This document shows positions 1 through 8,403 of a stretch of 64,000 nt of DNA, in pieces. The notes below the pieces were generated by a model. The model was not told where the DNA came from and did not search any database. It was given only the letters and a program-made list of their open reading frames with translations. The stretch is from Fluviicola sp. (GTDB lineage Bacteria; Bacteroidota; Bacteroidia; Flavobacteriales_D; Crocinitomicaceae). Every line of letters begins with the position of its first letter. Within the stretch, counting starts at the first letter, position 1. Position numbers and translations under genes: made by a program. The stretch covers positions 1 through 64,000 of the forward strand of contig NZ_JAQSWB010000002.1 of NCBI RefSeq assembly GCF_029266855.1. Reading direction: 5' to 3'.

Positions 1-1
1 T

Positions 2-79
2 GTAGAAGTTCCGGGAGTTGGTGAGCGTATTGTGAAGTTCTTCGGAGGAATGCGCCAGGTCGATCTTGAAACAATTTAA
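2..79 (+). CDS. C-terminal fragment of an unidentified protein
   Basis: The last 25 codons of a gene that begins before the window; frame 2 runs open from the edge to TAA at 77-79. The peptide contains PGVGERIVKFFG, which resembles a helix-hairpin-helix PGVG turn as found in DNA-binding proteins, but it is too short to name a family. It is followed by a 227-base gap holding the greA promoter. Confidence 0.5.
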   Translation, partial: VEVPGVGERIVKFFGGMRQVDLETI

Positions 80-210
80 TTCATTCTGTAAGTAAAACGA
101 ATATTAATGAGACAATGCCTCCTCGTTTTTCAGCTATTCATTTAGTTGATTAGTCTGAATATAAAACTTCAGTTTGGCAGTAAAAACAAGTTGAAATAAG
201 AGAAATTGGC

Positions 211-241
211 TTGTTTCGATAAATAAAAAAACATATATTTG
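211..241 (+). promoter_or_regulatory. Bacteroidota-type promoter of greA
   Basis: TTG at 211-213, a 20-base spacer, then TATATTTG at 234-241. This fits the Bacteroidota vegetative consensus (TTG at -33, TAnnTTTG at -7). It predicts a start of transcription near 246 and a leader of about 60 bases before greA. Confidence 0.65.
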
Positions 242-250
242 TTGCAACAG

Positions 251-269
251 GAGAGTCCATTGGGCTCTC
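251..269 (+). promoter_or_regulatory. hairpin in the greA leader
   Basis: GAGAGTCC and GGGCTCTC pair across a 3-base loop with one G-T wobble, right after the predicted transcription start. The following TTGTTGTTATTT is only a weak T tract, so it could be an mRNA-stabilising 5' hairpin or a leaky attenuator; the sequence does not decide. Confidence 0.4.
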
Positions 270-306
270 TTGTTGTTATTTATAGCTTACAACAGAAGAA
301 AGAATT

Positions 307-780
307 ATGTCAGATTTCGCATATTATACAGAAGAAGGCCTGAAGAAGTTGAAGGATGAATTGCACGAAATGAAAACAGTGCAACGTCCCCGTATATCGG
401 AACAAATTGCAGAAGCAAGAGACAAAGGAGATTTGTCTGAAAATGCCGAATATGATGCAGCAAAGGAAGCGCAGGGATTGTTAGAGATGAAAATTGCTAA
501 GATGGAAGAACTGGTTTCCAAAGCAAGAATCATCGATAATACATTGATTGATAACTCAAAGGTTTTCATATTGTCACGTGTTAAGATCAAAAACGTGAAT
601 AACAATATGGAAATGGAGTACACCTTGGTTGCTGAAAGTGAGGCAGATCTGAAGGAGAAAAAAATCTCTGTAGATTCACCGATCGGAAGAGGACTTCTTG
701 GAAAAAAAGTAGGAGACATTGCAGACGTACAAACACCAAACGGAATTATGAAGTTTGAGGTAATGGATATCGCAAGATAA
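307..780 (+). CDS. greA: transcription elongation factor GreA
   Basis: Rescues backtracked RNA polymerase by entering the secondary channel and stimulating cleavage of the 3' end of the nascent RNA. At 157 residues it is the usual length. The N-terminal coiled coil (about residues 8-75) carries the acidic tip region DKGDLSENAEY, which holds the Asp and Glu that act at the polymerase active site. The C-terminal FKBP-like domain (about 80-157) shows SPIGRGLLGKKVGD. The ATG at 307 follows a purine-rich AGAAGAAAGAA stretch. The stop codon overlaps the next start (TAATG), so greA and the HIT gene are translationally coupled. A TTG-N20-TATATTTG promoter and a leader hairpin lie upstream. Confidence 0.97.
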   Translation: MSDFAYYTEEGLKKLKDELHEMKTVQRPRISEQIAEARDKGDLSENAEYDAAKEAQGLLEMKIAKMEELVSKARIIDNTLIDNSKVFILSRVKIKNVNNNMEMEYTLVAESEADLKEKKISVDSPIGRGLLGKKVGDIADVQTPNGIMKFEVMDIAR

Positions 781-1169
781 TGGCTACGATCTTTTCAAAA
801 ATCATATCAGGAGAAATACCTTGTCATAAGATCGCCGAGAATGATGATTTTCTGGCATTTCTGGACATCATGCCTTTGAGAAAAGGACATGCTTTGGTGA
901 TTCCTAAGAAGGAAACGGACTATATATTTGATATGGATGACGCAGACCTCGCAGCAATGATGATCTTTGCCAAATCCGTGTCACATAAAATAAAAAAGGT
1001 TTTTCCATGCCGGAAAATAGGTGTTACCGTAATCGGTTTGGAAGTTCCACATGCACATATTCATTTAATTCCGATTAATGGAATTGCCGATATGAATTTT
1101 TCACAGGAGAAATTGAGTTTAAGCCAGGAAGAATTGGCTCAAATTGCACAGGATATTCAAAATGCATAG
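780..1169 (+). CDS. HIT-family nucleotide hydrolase
   Basis: Histidine-triad protein of 129 residues, the normal size for the Hint/PKCI branch, which hydrolyses adenosine phosphoramidates or related nucleotide conjugates in the cytoplasm. The triad is plain: HAHIHLIP near residues 91-98, with the middle histidine the likely nucleophile. The N-terminal FSKIISGEIPCHKI and the central LRKGHALVIPK are also typical of the family. It overlaps greA by one base and the next gene by 8 bases, so the three are probably one transcript. The substrate cannot be told from sequence. Confidence 0.92.
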   Translation: MATIFSKIISGEIPCHKIAENDDFLAFLDIMPLRKGHALVIPKKETDYIFDMDDADLAAMMIFAKSVSHKIKKVFPCRKIGVTVIGLEVPHAHIHLIPINGIADMNFSQEKLSLSQEELAQIAQDIQNA

Positions 1170-1953
1170 AAGAAGTTTAGGCAGAACAAATAGTTTTTTA
1201 TTTGTTCTGCTACTGATTGTATGTTTTTCATGCTCGGAATCTAAAAAAACAACACATGTACTTTTCGTAGGTAACAGTTATACCTATCGGAATAACATGC
1301 CCAAAATTTTCGAGGAGATTGCTGAATCGAAAGGTGAAGAAGTCAGCGTGTCTCACATAACCCGCGGAAAGTATACCTTTTATCTTCAATCGAAAAGGAA
1401 AAAATTATACCGCGCTTTACATAACCAGGATTGGGATGTAATTGTCCTTCAGGGATCTTCCAGGGATATGCTGCGGGATTCTGCACGATTCAAAAAAAAG
1501 ACCTATCCTGCCTTGGATAAAATGATGGAGATGATCCAAAAAAATCAAAAGGATGCTAAGGTGTATTTCTATATGACCTGGCCATACCGGAAAGGTGATC
1601 CGAAAACAAAGCGTTTCTCAGACCCGGATTCTATGCTGAGTGCAGTTGCTGCTGGATATAACAACCTGCGAAACAGGTACAAAGTCCCGGTTATCCCGGT
1701 AGGAAAAGTTTGGAGAAATTATGCGATTGCTTATCCGGAAGCAGATTTGTACATGAAGGATAATTCACATCCATCGTACGAAGGTTCTTATTTGGTTGCT
1801 TGTACAATGTATTCCGCTATATATGGAAAGAGCCCGGTAGGAGCAAGCAGTCTTACAATCCTCGATCAGGATGAATATGCGAGGATCCAGAAATTTATCA
1901 CTAAGCAATACCGCACACCTGAGTTCCAGTTTTATCTGAAAGACTCCATTTAA
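1162..1953 (+). CDS. SGNH-hydrolase-like lipoprotein (DUF4886-like)
   Basis: A 263-residue predicted lipoprotein. The ATG at 1162 is preferred over an in-frame TTG at 1144 because it places a basic start and hydrophobic stretch directly before a lipobox (CFSC, then SES). The mature part shows SGNH-type landmarks: GNSYTYRNNMPK near the N-terminus (block I serine) and DNSHPSYEGSY near the C-terminus (Asp/His pair). This suggests an envelope esterase or acetyl-hydrolase. It is clearly paralogous to the convergent gene ending at 2249, sharing the NNMPKIFE, VYFYMTW and PVIPVG blocks, but it has no PKD domain. It overlaps the HIT gene by 8 bases. The substrate is unknown; it is probably a glycan or cell-wall acyl group (inference). 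Confidence 0.8.
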   Translation: MHRRSLGRTNSFLFVLLLIVCFSCSESKKTTHVLFVGNSYTYRNNMPKIFEEIAESKGEEVSVSHITRGKYTFYLQSKRKKLYRALHNQDWDVIVLQGSSRDMLRDSARFKKKTYPALDKMMEMIQKNQKDAKVYFYMTWPYRKGDPKTKRFSDPDSMLSAVAAGYNNLRNRYKVPVIPVGKVWRNYAIAYPEADLYMKDNSHPSYEGSYLVACTMYSAIYGKSPVGASSLTILDQDEYARIQKFITKQYRTPEFQFYLKDSI

Positions 1954-2056
1954 ATAGGTTCGTGTTCTGAAATCTCATTCGGAATAATCTATGAGTCCGG
2001 TACAATCCAACGTATTGGAGAATATTCCAATCTATAAAGTGAAAAATAAGTTAGGT

Positions 2057-2195
2057 AGAGTATGGATAGAGTATGGATAGAGTATGGATAGAGTATGGAT
2101 AAAGCATAGATACCCCACCTTGAGACGCAGCGACTGCAAAGCCTGCTACTGTCACCTTGAGACGTAGCGACTGTAAAGTCTGCTACTGTCACCTT
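2057..2195 (+). repeat. composite dispersed repeat, copy 1
   Basis: Four exact 11-base units (AGAGTATGGAT) occupy 2057-2100, and a degenerate fifth is at 2101-2111. Two tandem copies of a 45-base module follow (2109-2154 and 2152-2195), with the core CACCTTGAGACG-AGCGACTG-AAAG-CTGCTACTGTCA. The same architecture recurs at 45989-46083. It lies between convergent genes and fills most of the 295-base gap at 1954-2248. No credible gene lies in it. Confidence 0.8.
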
Positions 2196-2248
2196 TTTTA
2201 TCATACGAAGTTTGCAGAACGAAGTATGATTGTATTAATGACTAATAG

Positions 2249-3274
2249 CTATTTATTCGCTCTTTTTATTTTGTTTGAAACGGTTACCCTTTTCTTCAAT
2301 GTGAAGTTGTTGCAGTTCTGTCTCATGTGTAAAGTCACGGTGTAAGTTCCTGAGGTTTTATAATAATGTTTCGGATTTTTCTTTGTTGAAGTCACTCCAT
2401 CTCCGAAATCCCAATAATACTCACCTTTGTCGTTTGTTTCATTGGTGAACTGTGCAGCCAGCCATGTTTCCTTGACTCTGAAATCAAGTACAGGAGTTTC
2501 CTTTATATTGAAAACACGCGTTTGATTCAATTTGTATAAATTCAGGTTTTTCAGAACCACGTTAGCTGCTGCCTGTTCAATTATTTTCCAATAGGTGCTG
2601 TCAACTCTTTTTGGAGCTGTTCCTCCAACAGGTGATTCCTTGAAAATAGATGTAAATGCAGTACAAGCGGCTGTAAAACTTCCCAAAGCATTGGGATGGT
2701 AGCGGTCGGTGAAATAAAGGTCAATATCCGGATGCATTTCGCGAATATTTTTCCAAACCATGCCCACCGGAATGACCGGGTAATGCAATGAGTCACTCAT
2801 CAGCATGTATCCGTTCCAGATCCGTTGCTGCATTTTTTGATACGTGTCATTTGCTTCTTGCTCAGGATATCCTTTTTCGTATCCCCAGGTCATATAGAAA
2901 TAGACCTGTGCACAGGGACTTGTTTTAAGTACGCTGTCAATAAGGATTTTTGCGTAGGGTATTGATTCTTTCAGTACGATGGAACTGTCTTCTGCAAACT
3001 CCCTGGAGAATCCCTGGATCAGGACATAATCCCATTTCCGGCTCTTCATTTTGGCATAGGTACTCGGACGTTCACTATGTGCCTTTAAGGTACTTCCACT
3101 TACAGCAATCGAGTCCGCATAAACATTTTTCCCTTTTGATTTGGCAAGATGCTCAAAAATTTTAGGCATGTTGTTCATGTGTGTGAAACTATTCCCGATA
3201 AAAAGAACATTCGTAGGCTGCTGGCCAAAACTAAGACTGGTGATTAAGGAAAAAAATAAGGCTAACCTATTCAT
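2249..3274 (-). CDS. secreted SGNH-hydrolase-like protein with C-terminal PKD domain
   Basis: A 341-residue exported protein (signal peptide about residues 1-17, ending SLSFGQ). The catalytic region, about 20-235, has GNSFTHMNNMPK near the start and DRYHPNALGSF near the end, giving the Ser and Asp/His pair of SGNH esterases. Residues about 260-335 form a PKD fold, with YYWDFGDGVTSTKKNP and YKTSGTYTVTLH. PKD domains often bind or present polysaccharide at the cell surface. The start overlaps the stop of the upstream acyltransferase by 4 bases (ATGA), so the two are translationally coupled. A joint role in adding, moving or removing acyl groups on an envelope glycan is a reasonable inference. 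It is a paralog of the lipoprotein at 1162. Confidence 0.8.
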   Translation of the reverse strand: MNRLALFFSLITSLSFGQQPTNVLFIGNSFTHMNNMPKIFEHLAKSKGKNVYADSIAVSGSTLKAHSERPSTYAKMKSRKWDYVLIQGFSREFAEDSSIVLKESIPYAKILIDSVLKTSPCAQVYFYMTWGYEKGYPEQEANDTYQKMQQRIWNGYMLMSDSLHYPVIPVGMVWKNIREMHPDIDLYFTDRYHPNALGSFTAACTAFTSIFKESPVGGTAPKRVDSTYWKIIEQAAANVVLKNLNLYKLNQTRVFNIKETPVLDFRVKETWLAAQFTNETNDKGEYYWDFGDGVTSTKKNPKHYYKTSGTYTVTLHMRQNCNNFTLKKRVTVSNKIKRANK

Positions 3275-4527
3275 TTACGAAGCTTTTTTCGTTTAGGATA
3301 GAAAAATCCAAAGACTTTATAATACAACTCGGTTAATGGCTCGATATACTTCACCATTATAACAAAAACAGTAATAAAGAACGCGGATATTGAAATTGCA
3401 ATCCACGGATTAAACTGTCGATGATACCAATCTGACGGATCAAGTCCTATGCCAATAATTCCACCGTAAAGAATAATTACGTGAACGATATAAACAGGGA
3501 AGGTTGTTTGCCCCATTTTCAGGAACAAAGGTGCGTTGATTTTAAAGTTTGCATCGATGAGCATTAAGGATCCCAAAAGCATAGCAACCTGGCCCATTCG
3601 CGCAAAACCTGTAGTATTGTTCTCAAAACACCCGTGAGCTGTCAATCCGATCCAGTTGGTAAACTGATCTATTTCATGGAAAAGTGATTGCGATGCAATA
3701 TTGAAAAATAAACCGATCACCAGGAATGTGACTCCAAACCACCATTTACGCACATTCTTTTCGTATTGTCTAATGATTGCACCGATCATTCCTCCCATCA
3801 GTACATATCCTGAATAACGAACAAAACTGAAGTCGGAGAATTCACCATAGATCATGTTCTGGATGAATTTCGGAGCTCCCTGCGGGATAAAAGCACTTGG
3901 ATCCTTAGCAGTTTTTATTCCCTCCATGACACCATAAAGCTTAATATGTTCCTTCAGGTATCCGTAAATGATAAAAATAACCAATGCTCCAATGAGGTAA
4001 TACAAATAAAGCGGGCCTCTTTTAATGATCTTGTAAATTCCGAAAATTAGTAGCAGGAAGAAAATCCCGAACCCGATTGATTGCAGTACATGAAAGGCCT
4101 GGAACCAATCCAGGTGATAAACGAATCCGCGTGTTCCGCCTTTGATCATATCTTCAAATCCGTAATACGTATCCCGGATAAATGTGATCAGGTCAAATTG
4201 GATCAGGTAACCCCAGAATAAGAGCATTCTAACCCGCCCGAATCCTTTCTTTACGCGTTCATTCTGGAAATAAGGTTCATCCGTTGAGCGGCTCAACAGA
4301 TAAATGAATACAACCCCGGTAACACAAAAGAACAGGGGAGAAGTAAGTCCATGCAGATTATGCCAAAAGCTAAAGAGCCAATTGTTATCATCCCGGTATT
4401 TATCAGCAAGTGCAGAACCGGTGAAATGGCCTTCAAGCATCATTAGAATGGCTATCGAACGAGCCATATCTATAAATTTCAATCTTGGACGAGCCGCCAA
4501 TGGCAACTCACCATTCTCTCCTGACAT
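3271..4527 (-). CDS. multipass membrane acyltransferase (DUF1624 / HGSNAT-like)
   Basis: A 418-residue integral membrane protein with about ten hydrophobic segments. The first begins RLKFIDMARSIAILMMLEGH, the hallmark of the DUF1624 group, related to heparan-alpha-glucosaminide N-acetyltransferase and to acyltransferase-3 proteins. These move an acetyl group across the membrane onto a sugar; the histidine of the EGH motif is the likely key residue. The basic C-terminal tail (KRKKLRK) faces the cytoplasm. Its stop overlaps the start of the SGNH-PKD gene by 4 bases, a pairing seen in other transmembrane acylation systems (established for PatA/PatB and AlgI/AlgJ). A TATCTTTG box lies 16 bases upstream of the start. 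The acceptor glycan is unknown. Confidence 0.78.
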   Translation of the reverse strand: MSGENGELPLAARPRLKFIDMARSIAILMMLEGHFTGSALADKYRDDNNWLFSFWHNLHGLTSPLFFCVTGVVFIYLLSRSTDEPYFQNERVKKGFGRVRMLLFWGYLIQFDLITFIRDTYYGFEDMIKGGTRGFVYHLDWFQAFHVLQSIGFGIFFLLLIFGIYKIIKRGPLYLYYLIGALVIFIIYGYLKEHIKLYGVMEGIKTAKDPSAFIPQGAPKFIQNMIYGEFSDFSFVRYSGYVLMGGMIGAIIRQYEKNVRKWWFGVTFLVIGLFFNIASQSLFHEIDQFTNWIGLTAHGCFENNTTGFARMGQVAMLLGSLMLIDANFKINAPLFLKMGQTTFPVYIVHVIILYGGIIGIGLDPSDWYHRQFNPWIAISISAFFITVFVIMVKYIEPLTELYYKVFGFFYPKRKKLRK

Positions 4528-4543
4528 AGTTTGAATTTACAAG

Positions 4544-4551
4544 CAAAGATA
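4544..4551 (-). promoter_or_regulatory. -7 promoter box of the acyltransferase-SGNH operon
   Basis: On the minus strand TATCTTTG sits 16 bases before the ATG at 4527 and matches TAnnTTTG. No good TTG at -33 was found; a palindrome (4559-4576) occupies that region. Confidence 0.55.
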
Positions 4552-4558
4552 CATTTTA

Positions 4559-4576
4559 TCCCGATAGCTATCGGGA
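4559..4576. repeat. perfect 18-base palindrome
   Basis: TCCCGATAGCTATCGGGA is its own reverse complement. It sits between the OmpA/PD40 gene and the acyltransferase promoter. It could act as a terminator stem (but no T tract follows), as an operator, or be a copy of a common Bacteroidota intergenic palindrome. Confidence 0.6.
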
Positions 4577-4592
4577 TTCAATCCAATAAAAT

Positions 4593-6836
4593 CTACTTGG
4601 GTGTTTCTCCCAGTACCATCAGGCGGATCGGCGTGCTATATCCTTCGAAATAAATTAGAATCGGAAAGGAGAAAATCCCATCGGGCAATTTTTTTACAGA
4701 ACTGACTTGAACCACTGTATTTCCCTTAGGAGAAATAGTTGTTTTGTAGGTAAAATCCAGGTAATCGTTCTCTGCTTTTATTGCTGTAATCTTCAGGTTT
4801 TTTTCGTGATTATTGTGAACAGAAAATTGAAAGTTTTGTTCTGCTTGCTGTATTTTTCCAAGTGTAATCACATTCGGCACACAATCAACAAAGAAGAAAA
4901 TGGAATCCGTTTCCAGGTAACTCACGCTCTGGATCTCAATTTTCCGTTCCCGGGCTGCCGCTCTTGAAAAAACGGAGTTTTTCACATCATTCGGATTGTC
5001 ACTCGTGATTTGGTTTGCGGTGTATTCCCCATAAGGAACCCCTACCAGTTCCAATTTTCCTCCATTGGAGGATGTTCCGTCCAGGTAAGGAGCAAAAATC
5101 CCATTGTCATATGCTCTTAAATAATTCCCCAGAGACATAATTCTTCGCTGAGTTAAAGCAACATTGTATTCTGTTTTTGCCAAGGGTGAAGCAAAACCGC
5201 GGATATTCAGGCGGATTTGAAATCCCTTTTGAAGTTCTTCCAGAAGAAGACTTTGAAACAACACCAGGTCTTTCACTCCTTGCTCGACGTATTGAAGGAA
5301 AAAACTTTCGATATCCTCTTCCGCTTCCACGACCTTTTCCCCGCTCAAACCCTTTGAATATTCTTTCCGGTATTCGGGAAGCATGGCAATGTAATCGTTG
5401 TAGCTGTTGATGTAATTTACTTTGGTGGTTGTTTCTTTTGAACGCGGATCCGGAATGTCATTATGGAAATAGAGGGTAACGGGTAAGCGCTTATTTAATT
5501 CGGCCAATGTTTCTTTCTTGGTTTCCGGAATGATGATTCGCGGATGTTTATATCCGAAAATATCGCTGCAACAAGTTGGGTTTTTTACATATTGAACCCC
5601 AAGCCGGTTGCTTGAAACATACATGCTGTCGCGGTCCTCAAAATAATACAAATCATTTGCCGGACTGTTGAAAGGCAGGCCTAAGTTTTGGGGAGCTTCA
5701 AAACGTCCGTTCTTTAACTCTGTGTAGAAAACATCGTATCCGCCAAATCCGTCGAACCAGGATGAGGAAAAGTATAAACGCTTCTTATCCGGGTTATAAA
5801 ACGGGCTGATATCATTATCCAATGAGTTTGCAGCATTGAGTGCCCTGACCTTGGAGAATTGATTTCCATTGTTTTTCATAACGGAATAGTACAAATCCAT
5901 TCCTCCCTTTCCGTCTTCGCGATTGGAAGAAAAAATGAGCCATTCTTCGTTTTCAATTACGGCGATGGTTGGTGTTGTATTGTTTGTTCCGGGTTCATTA
6001 ACGATTTCACTAAGTGGATTGGGGTTGGACCATTTTCCGTTTTGGTAGGAAGAAACCCAAATTTGACAATTAAACTGGTTTTCATTGCCGCCGCAATTGC
6101 TGTAGTAGAATCGCTTTCCATCAGGCGAAAAACACCCGTTCCCGGTATTGATTTCAGCCTTGTTCAGAGCTTCCAATAATCCCGGATTTACTTCTTTTAA
6201 ACTATCTTTCCATTCGGTGAAATAAAGCCTGTTTTTATAATTATCGTCCAGCATTTCTTCCCCGATATTTTCTTTCTTGCTTCTCATGGATGAAAGCACG
6301 AACTGTCCCTGAGAGATCGTATGTCCGAATTCTGAATTCACCGTGTTCAGTCCTTTGGGGAGTTCTATTTTTTCCAGGTCAGCGGTGTCTTTTAAAGCCG
6401 TTTGGGCCCACAGGCAAGACTCCAGTTCCCGTTTCGATTTCAGGTAGTTGTAAGTGCGTTTGTCTTTGGAGTATTTCTTTTTCGCCCGTTTAAATAATTC
6501 GATTGCCGCTTCGTAATTTCCATTGTGTTTCTCCATCAATGCCCATTGAAGCAAACTGGAAGGGTAAATTGCCGTTTCTTCCTTTTCGTAAACTTTTTGG
6601 TAATAATAGCTTGCTCTGCGGTAATCTTTATATGCTCTGAGTGATTCTGCATATTTCCAAAGAATACTCACACTGTTGGAATCGAGTTCCATTGCTTTTT
6701 CATAATATTGAAGCGCATAAATGTAATCTCCCTTTGCATATTGCTCATCTGCAAAATCCAGGTATTTCCCCAACAGATTTTGTCCGTAACCGGTAAATGA
6801 AATGAAAGCAAAAAGGATTAAATATAATCTGGGCAT
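4593..6836 (-). CDS. OmpA-family protein with TPR and PD40 repeats (T9SS/gliding associated type)
   Basis: A 747-residue exported protein. After a signal peptide (about 1-18) come TPR-like helices (about 20-140: YALQYYEKAMELDSNSVSIL, YEAAIELFKRAKKKY). A PD40/WD40-like propeller follows (about 190-430), with blades such as SPDGKRFYYSNCGG and GKGGMDLYYS. The OmpA peptidoglycan-binding domain (about 500-620) includes IRGFASPLAKTEYN and LTQRRIMSLGNYL. A C-terminal Ig-like segment ends the protein. This layout is the one seen beside PorP/SprF proteins and related to PorE-type T9SS components that anchor the machine to peptidoglycan. It starts inside the PorP/SprF gene (19-base overlap), so the pair is one operon. 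Confidence 0.85.
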   Translation of the reverse strand: MPRLYLILFAFISFTGYGQNLLGKYLDFADEQYAKGDYIYALQYYEKAMELDSNSVSILWKYAESLRAYKDYRRASYYYQKVYEKEETAIYPSSLLQWALMEKHNGNYEAAIELFKRAKKKYSKDKRTYNYLKSKRELESCLWAQTALKDTADLEKIELPKGLNTVNSEFGHTISQGQFVLSSMRSKKENIGEEMLDDNYKNRLYFTEWKDSLKEVNPGLLEALNKAEINTGNGCFSPDGKRFYYSNCGGNENQFNCQIWVSSYQNGKWSNPNPLSEIVNEPGTNNTTPTIAVIENEEWLIFSSNREDGKGGMDLYYSVMKNNGNQFSKVRALNAANSLDNDISPFYNPDKKRLYFSSSWFDGFGGYDVFYTELKNGRFEAPQNLGLPFNSPANDLYYFEDRDSMYVSSNRLGVQYVKNPTCCSDIFGYKHPRIIIPETKKETLAELNKRLPVTLYFHNDIPDPRSKETTTKVNYINSYNDYIAMLPEYRKEYSKGLSGEKVVEAEEDIESFFLQYVEQGVKDLVLFQSLLLEELQKGFQIRLNIRGFASPLAKTEYNVALTQRRIMSLGNYLRAYDNGIFAPYLDGTSSNGGKLELVGVPYGEYTANQITSDNPNDVKNSVFSRAAARERKIEIQSVSYLETDSIFFFVDCVPNVITLGKIQQAEQNFQFSVHNNHEKNLKITAIKAENDYLDFTYKTTISPKGNTVVQVSSVKKLPDGIFSFPILIYFEGYSTPIRLMVLGETPK

Positions 6837-7828
6837 ATGCGGTGAATAACTTTTTTGGGTTTAAAACGTGTAATGATGTATTCTACGGAAAGTTCTAATC
6901 CTCCGCGAGCTGTACTGGCAGGAATAAGTTTGGAAATATTGGTGTCATAGCTTGCTGCTACCGACCAGTTTTGCATCGCCAGCCCCAGTCTCACGACAAC
7001 TGCATCCCTTGAACGGAACCACAAGCCACCGTCAACTGCACGATAAGTTCCCAGTTTGTTTATCAGGGTGTAGCGAACCTGTGATCCGATCAGTAGTTCC
7101 CTGTATTTTCCCTGTAGATTGAACCCGATTCCCGGGATAACCGCCAATTCTTTATTGATTGCATGATCTAATTGGGAAAAGAAACTAAGGCGAATGTCTC
7201 TCGGAACTTTAGATCCGTAAAAACCCTGGTTCGGGCGATTTAAATTGTGACCGCTGATTCCGGTTTTTAGCGAATTTGCTTTACCGTAGTAATAGGAGTG
7301 TACGATTCCTGCTCCGCTCGTAAGGTTTGCACGGCTGTCGTTTTGATAAGACTCATTGGTTGGTAAACTGGCGTCAAAAATGAGTCCGTTGAATTGATTG
7401 TCGAAGTAAAACTTGTCCATGTTTACTTTCCGGTAATTCAAACCAACCTGGATCCCGACGCTCAAAGTCTGGGTGGAATCACTGTTTAATTTCAGGTTTT
7501 TGGAAACACTTCCCAACAATTCCAATGTCTGATAGAATCCGTCTCCCACATTGTCGTGAAAGAGAATTGCACCAAAATTGATTCCCTTTTGTTTCCATTT
7601 CATATCTCCGGCAGCAGCAAAGGTTTGAAAAGGTACGGTAACGCTTCTCCATTGATCTTTGTAATTTCCGGTCAGGCGGATGTCTCCTGCGAAAAGTCCC
7701 GTATTTGCCGGGTTCTGATAAATTGGCTGTCTGTTAAGATGAGAAAAATGAATGTCCTGAGCAAATAACCTGAAAGTACATGCTGCTACGAAAAGTCCGG
7801 TAAGTAGGTAAGAGTTCCCTTTTCTCAT
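6818..7828 (-). CDS. PorP/SprF family type IX secretion outer-membrane protein
   Basis: A 336-residue beta-barrel with a signal peptide (about 1-23, ending TFRLFAQ). The family signature is directly after it: HFSHLNRQPIYQNPANTGLF, then GNYKDQWRSV. PorP/SprF proteins bind T9SS rings or specific cargo such as surface adhesins. The gene overlaps the downstream OmpA/PD40 gene by 19 bases; such pairs occur in many copies in Flavobacteriia and each may serve particular cargo. No large adhesin gene lies next to it, so its cargo is not evident. Confidence 0.9.
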   Translation of the reverse strand: MRKGNSYLLTGLFVAACTFRLFAQDIHFSHLNRQPIYQNPANTGLFAGDIRLTGNYKDQWRSVTVPFQTFAAAGDMKWKQKGINFGAILFHDNVGDGFYQTLELLGSVSKNLKLNSDSTQTLSVGIQVGLNYRKVNMDKFYFDNQFNGLIFDASLPTNESYQNDSRANLTSGAGIVHSYYYGKANSLKTGISGHNLNRPNQGFYGSKVPRDIRLSFFSQLDHAINKELAVIPGIGFNLQGKYRELLIGSQVRYTLINKLGTYRAVDGGLWFRSRDAVVVRLGLAMQNWSVAASYDTNISKLIPASTARGGLELSVEYIITRFKPKKVIHRICPDYI

Positions 7829-7914
7829 TGAATCAAATATACAATAAAATCAATCATGGGTGTACTTCAGTCAAGCAGGAATAAAAGATGAAATAAATTG
7901 GGTATTTTCGTTTT

Positions 7915-8307
7915 ATGATGCAAAAGTTTTTTTTAATCATTGGTATTGCTTTACTTCTTTGCTCGTTCAAAAGTGACGGACTAATTGAAAATGTTTATCC
8001 CGAACTATTAGGAGACTACGAATTTTACAAATCGGTTGCAGACCGATCTGTTTCTTATGCAAAAGATGGGAAAGACATGTTTACGGTCACGATCAATAAA
8101 AAGGATCAGATTTTGTTTTATAAGAATGGAAAAAAAGAGCGGAAAATGACATTCAGCGAAACCAAAATGCCTTTTCTGGATGATCAGAATCATGTGCTCT
8201 TTGGAGCTAAGAACAGTTATGAACCAATGTTTTACCGTGGCGATACCATTGTTATCCAAAGTTACCCGATCGAATACCAGGATAATTTTTTCATCAAAAA
8301 GAAGTGA
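7915..8307 (+). CDS. small exported protein of unknown function
   Basis: A 130-residue protein with an N-terminal hydrophobic stretch (FFLIIGIALLLCS) that looks like a signal peptide, with a cysteine that could serve as a poor lipobox. The remainder is a beta-rich, charged domain (for example DQILFYKNGKKERKMTFSE). ATG codons at 7915 and 7918 are both possible starts. It stands alone, divergent from PorP/SprF. No family recognised. Confidence 0.65.
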   Translation: MMQKFFLIIGIALLLCSFKSDGLIENVYPELLGDYEFYKSVADRSVSYAKDGKDMFTVTINKKDQILFYKNGKKERKMTFSETKMPFLDDQNHVLFGAKNSYEPMFYRGDTIVIQSYPIEYQDNFFIKKK

Positions 8308-8336
8308 TTGAATCCTAGTCAGTAATTGGACTGAAC

Positions 8337-8398
8337 ATGGCAATATTGCAATGTTGCAATTTTGAAAAATGACAATTTGCCAAAATTGCGAAATTACA
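8337..8398. repeat. AT-rich interleaved inverted repeats
   Basis: The stretch carries several copies of GCAATTTTG or CAAAATTGC type words in both orientations (GGCAATATTGCAATGTTGCAATTTTG ... CAATTTGCCAAAATTGCG in short overlapping arms). It lies between convergent genes and could fold into hairpins; no T tract marks a clear terminator. Confidence 0.5.
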
Positions 8399-8403
8399 TT
8401 AAA

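Noticed and set aside
324-719. 131-residue open frame antisense to greA
   Set aside because: It is a shadow of the greA coding sequence with no family match.
1989-2345. Short open frames in and beside the 2057-2195 repeat island
   Set aside because: They are made largely of repeat units, overlap each other on both strands, and show no coding pattern.
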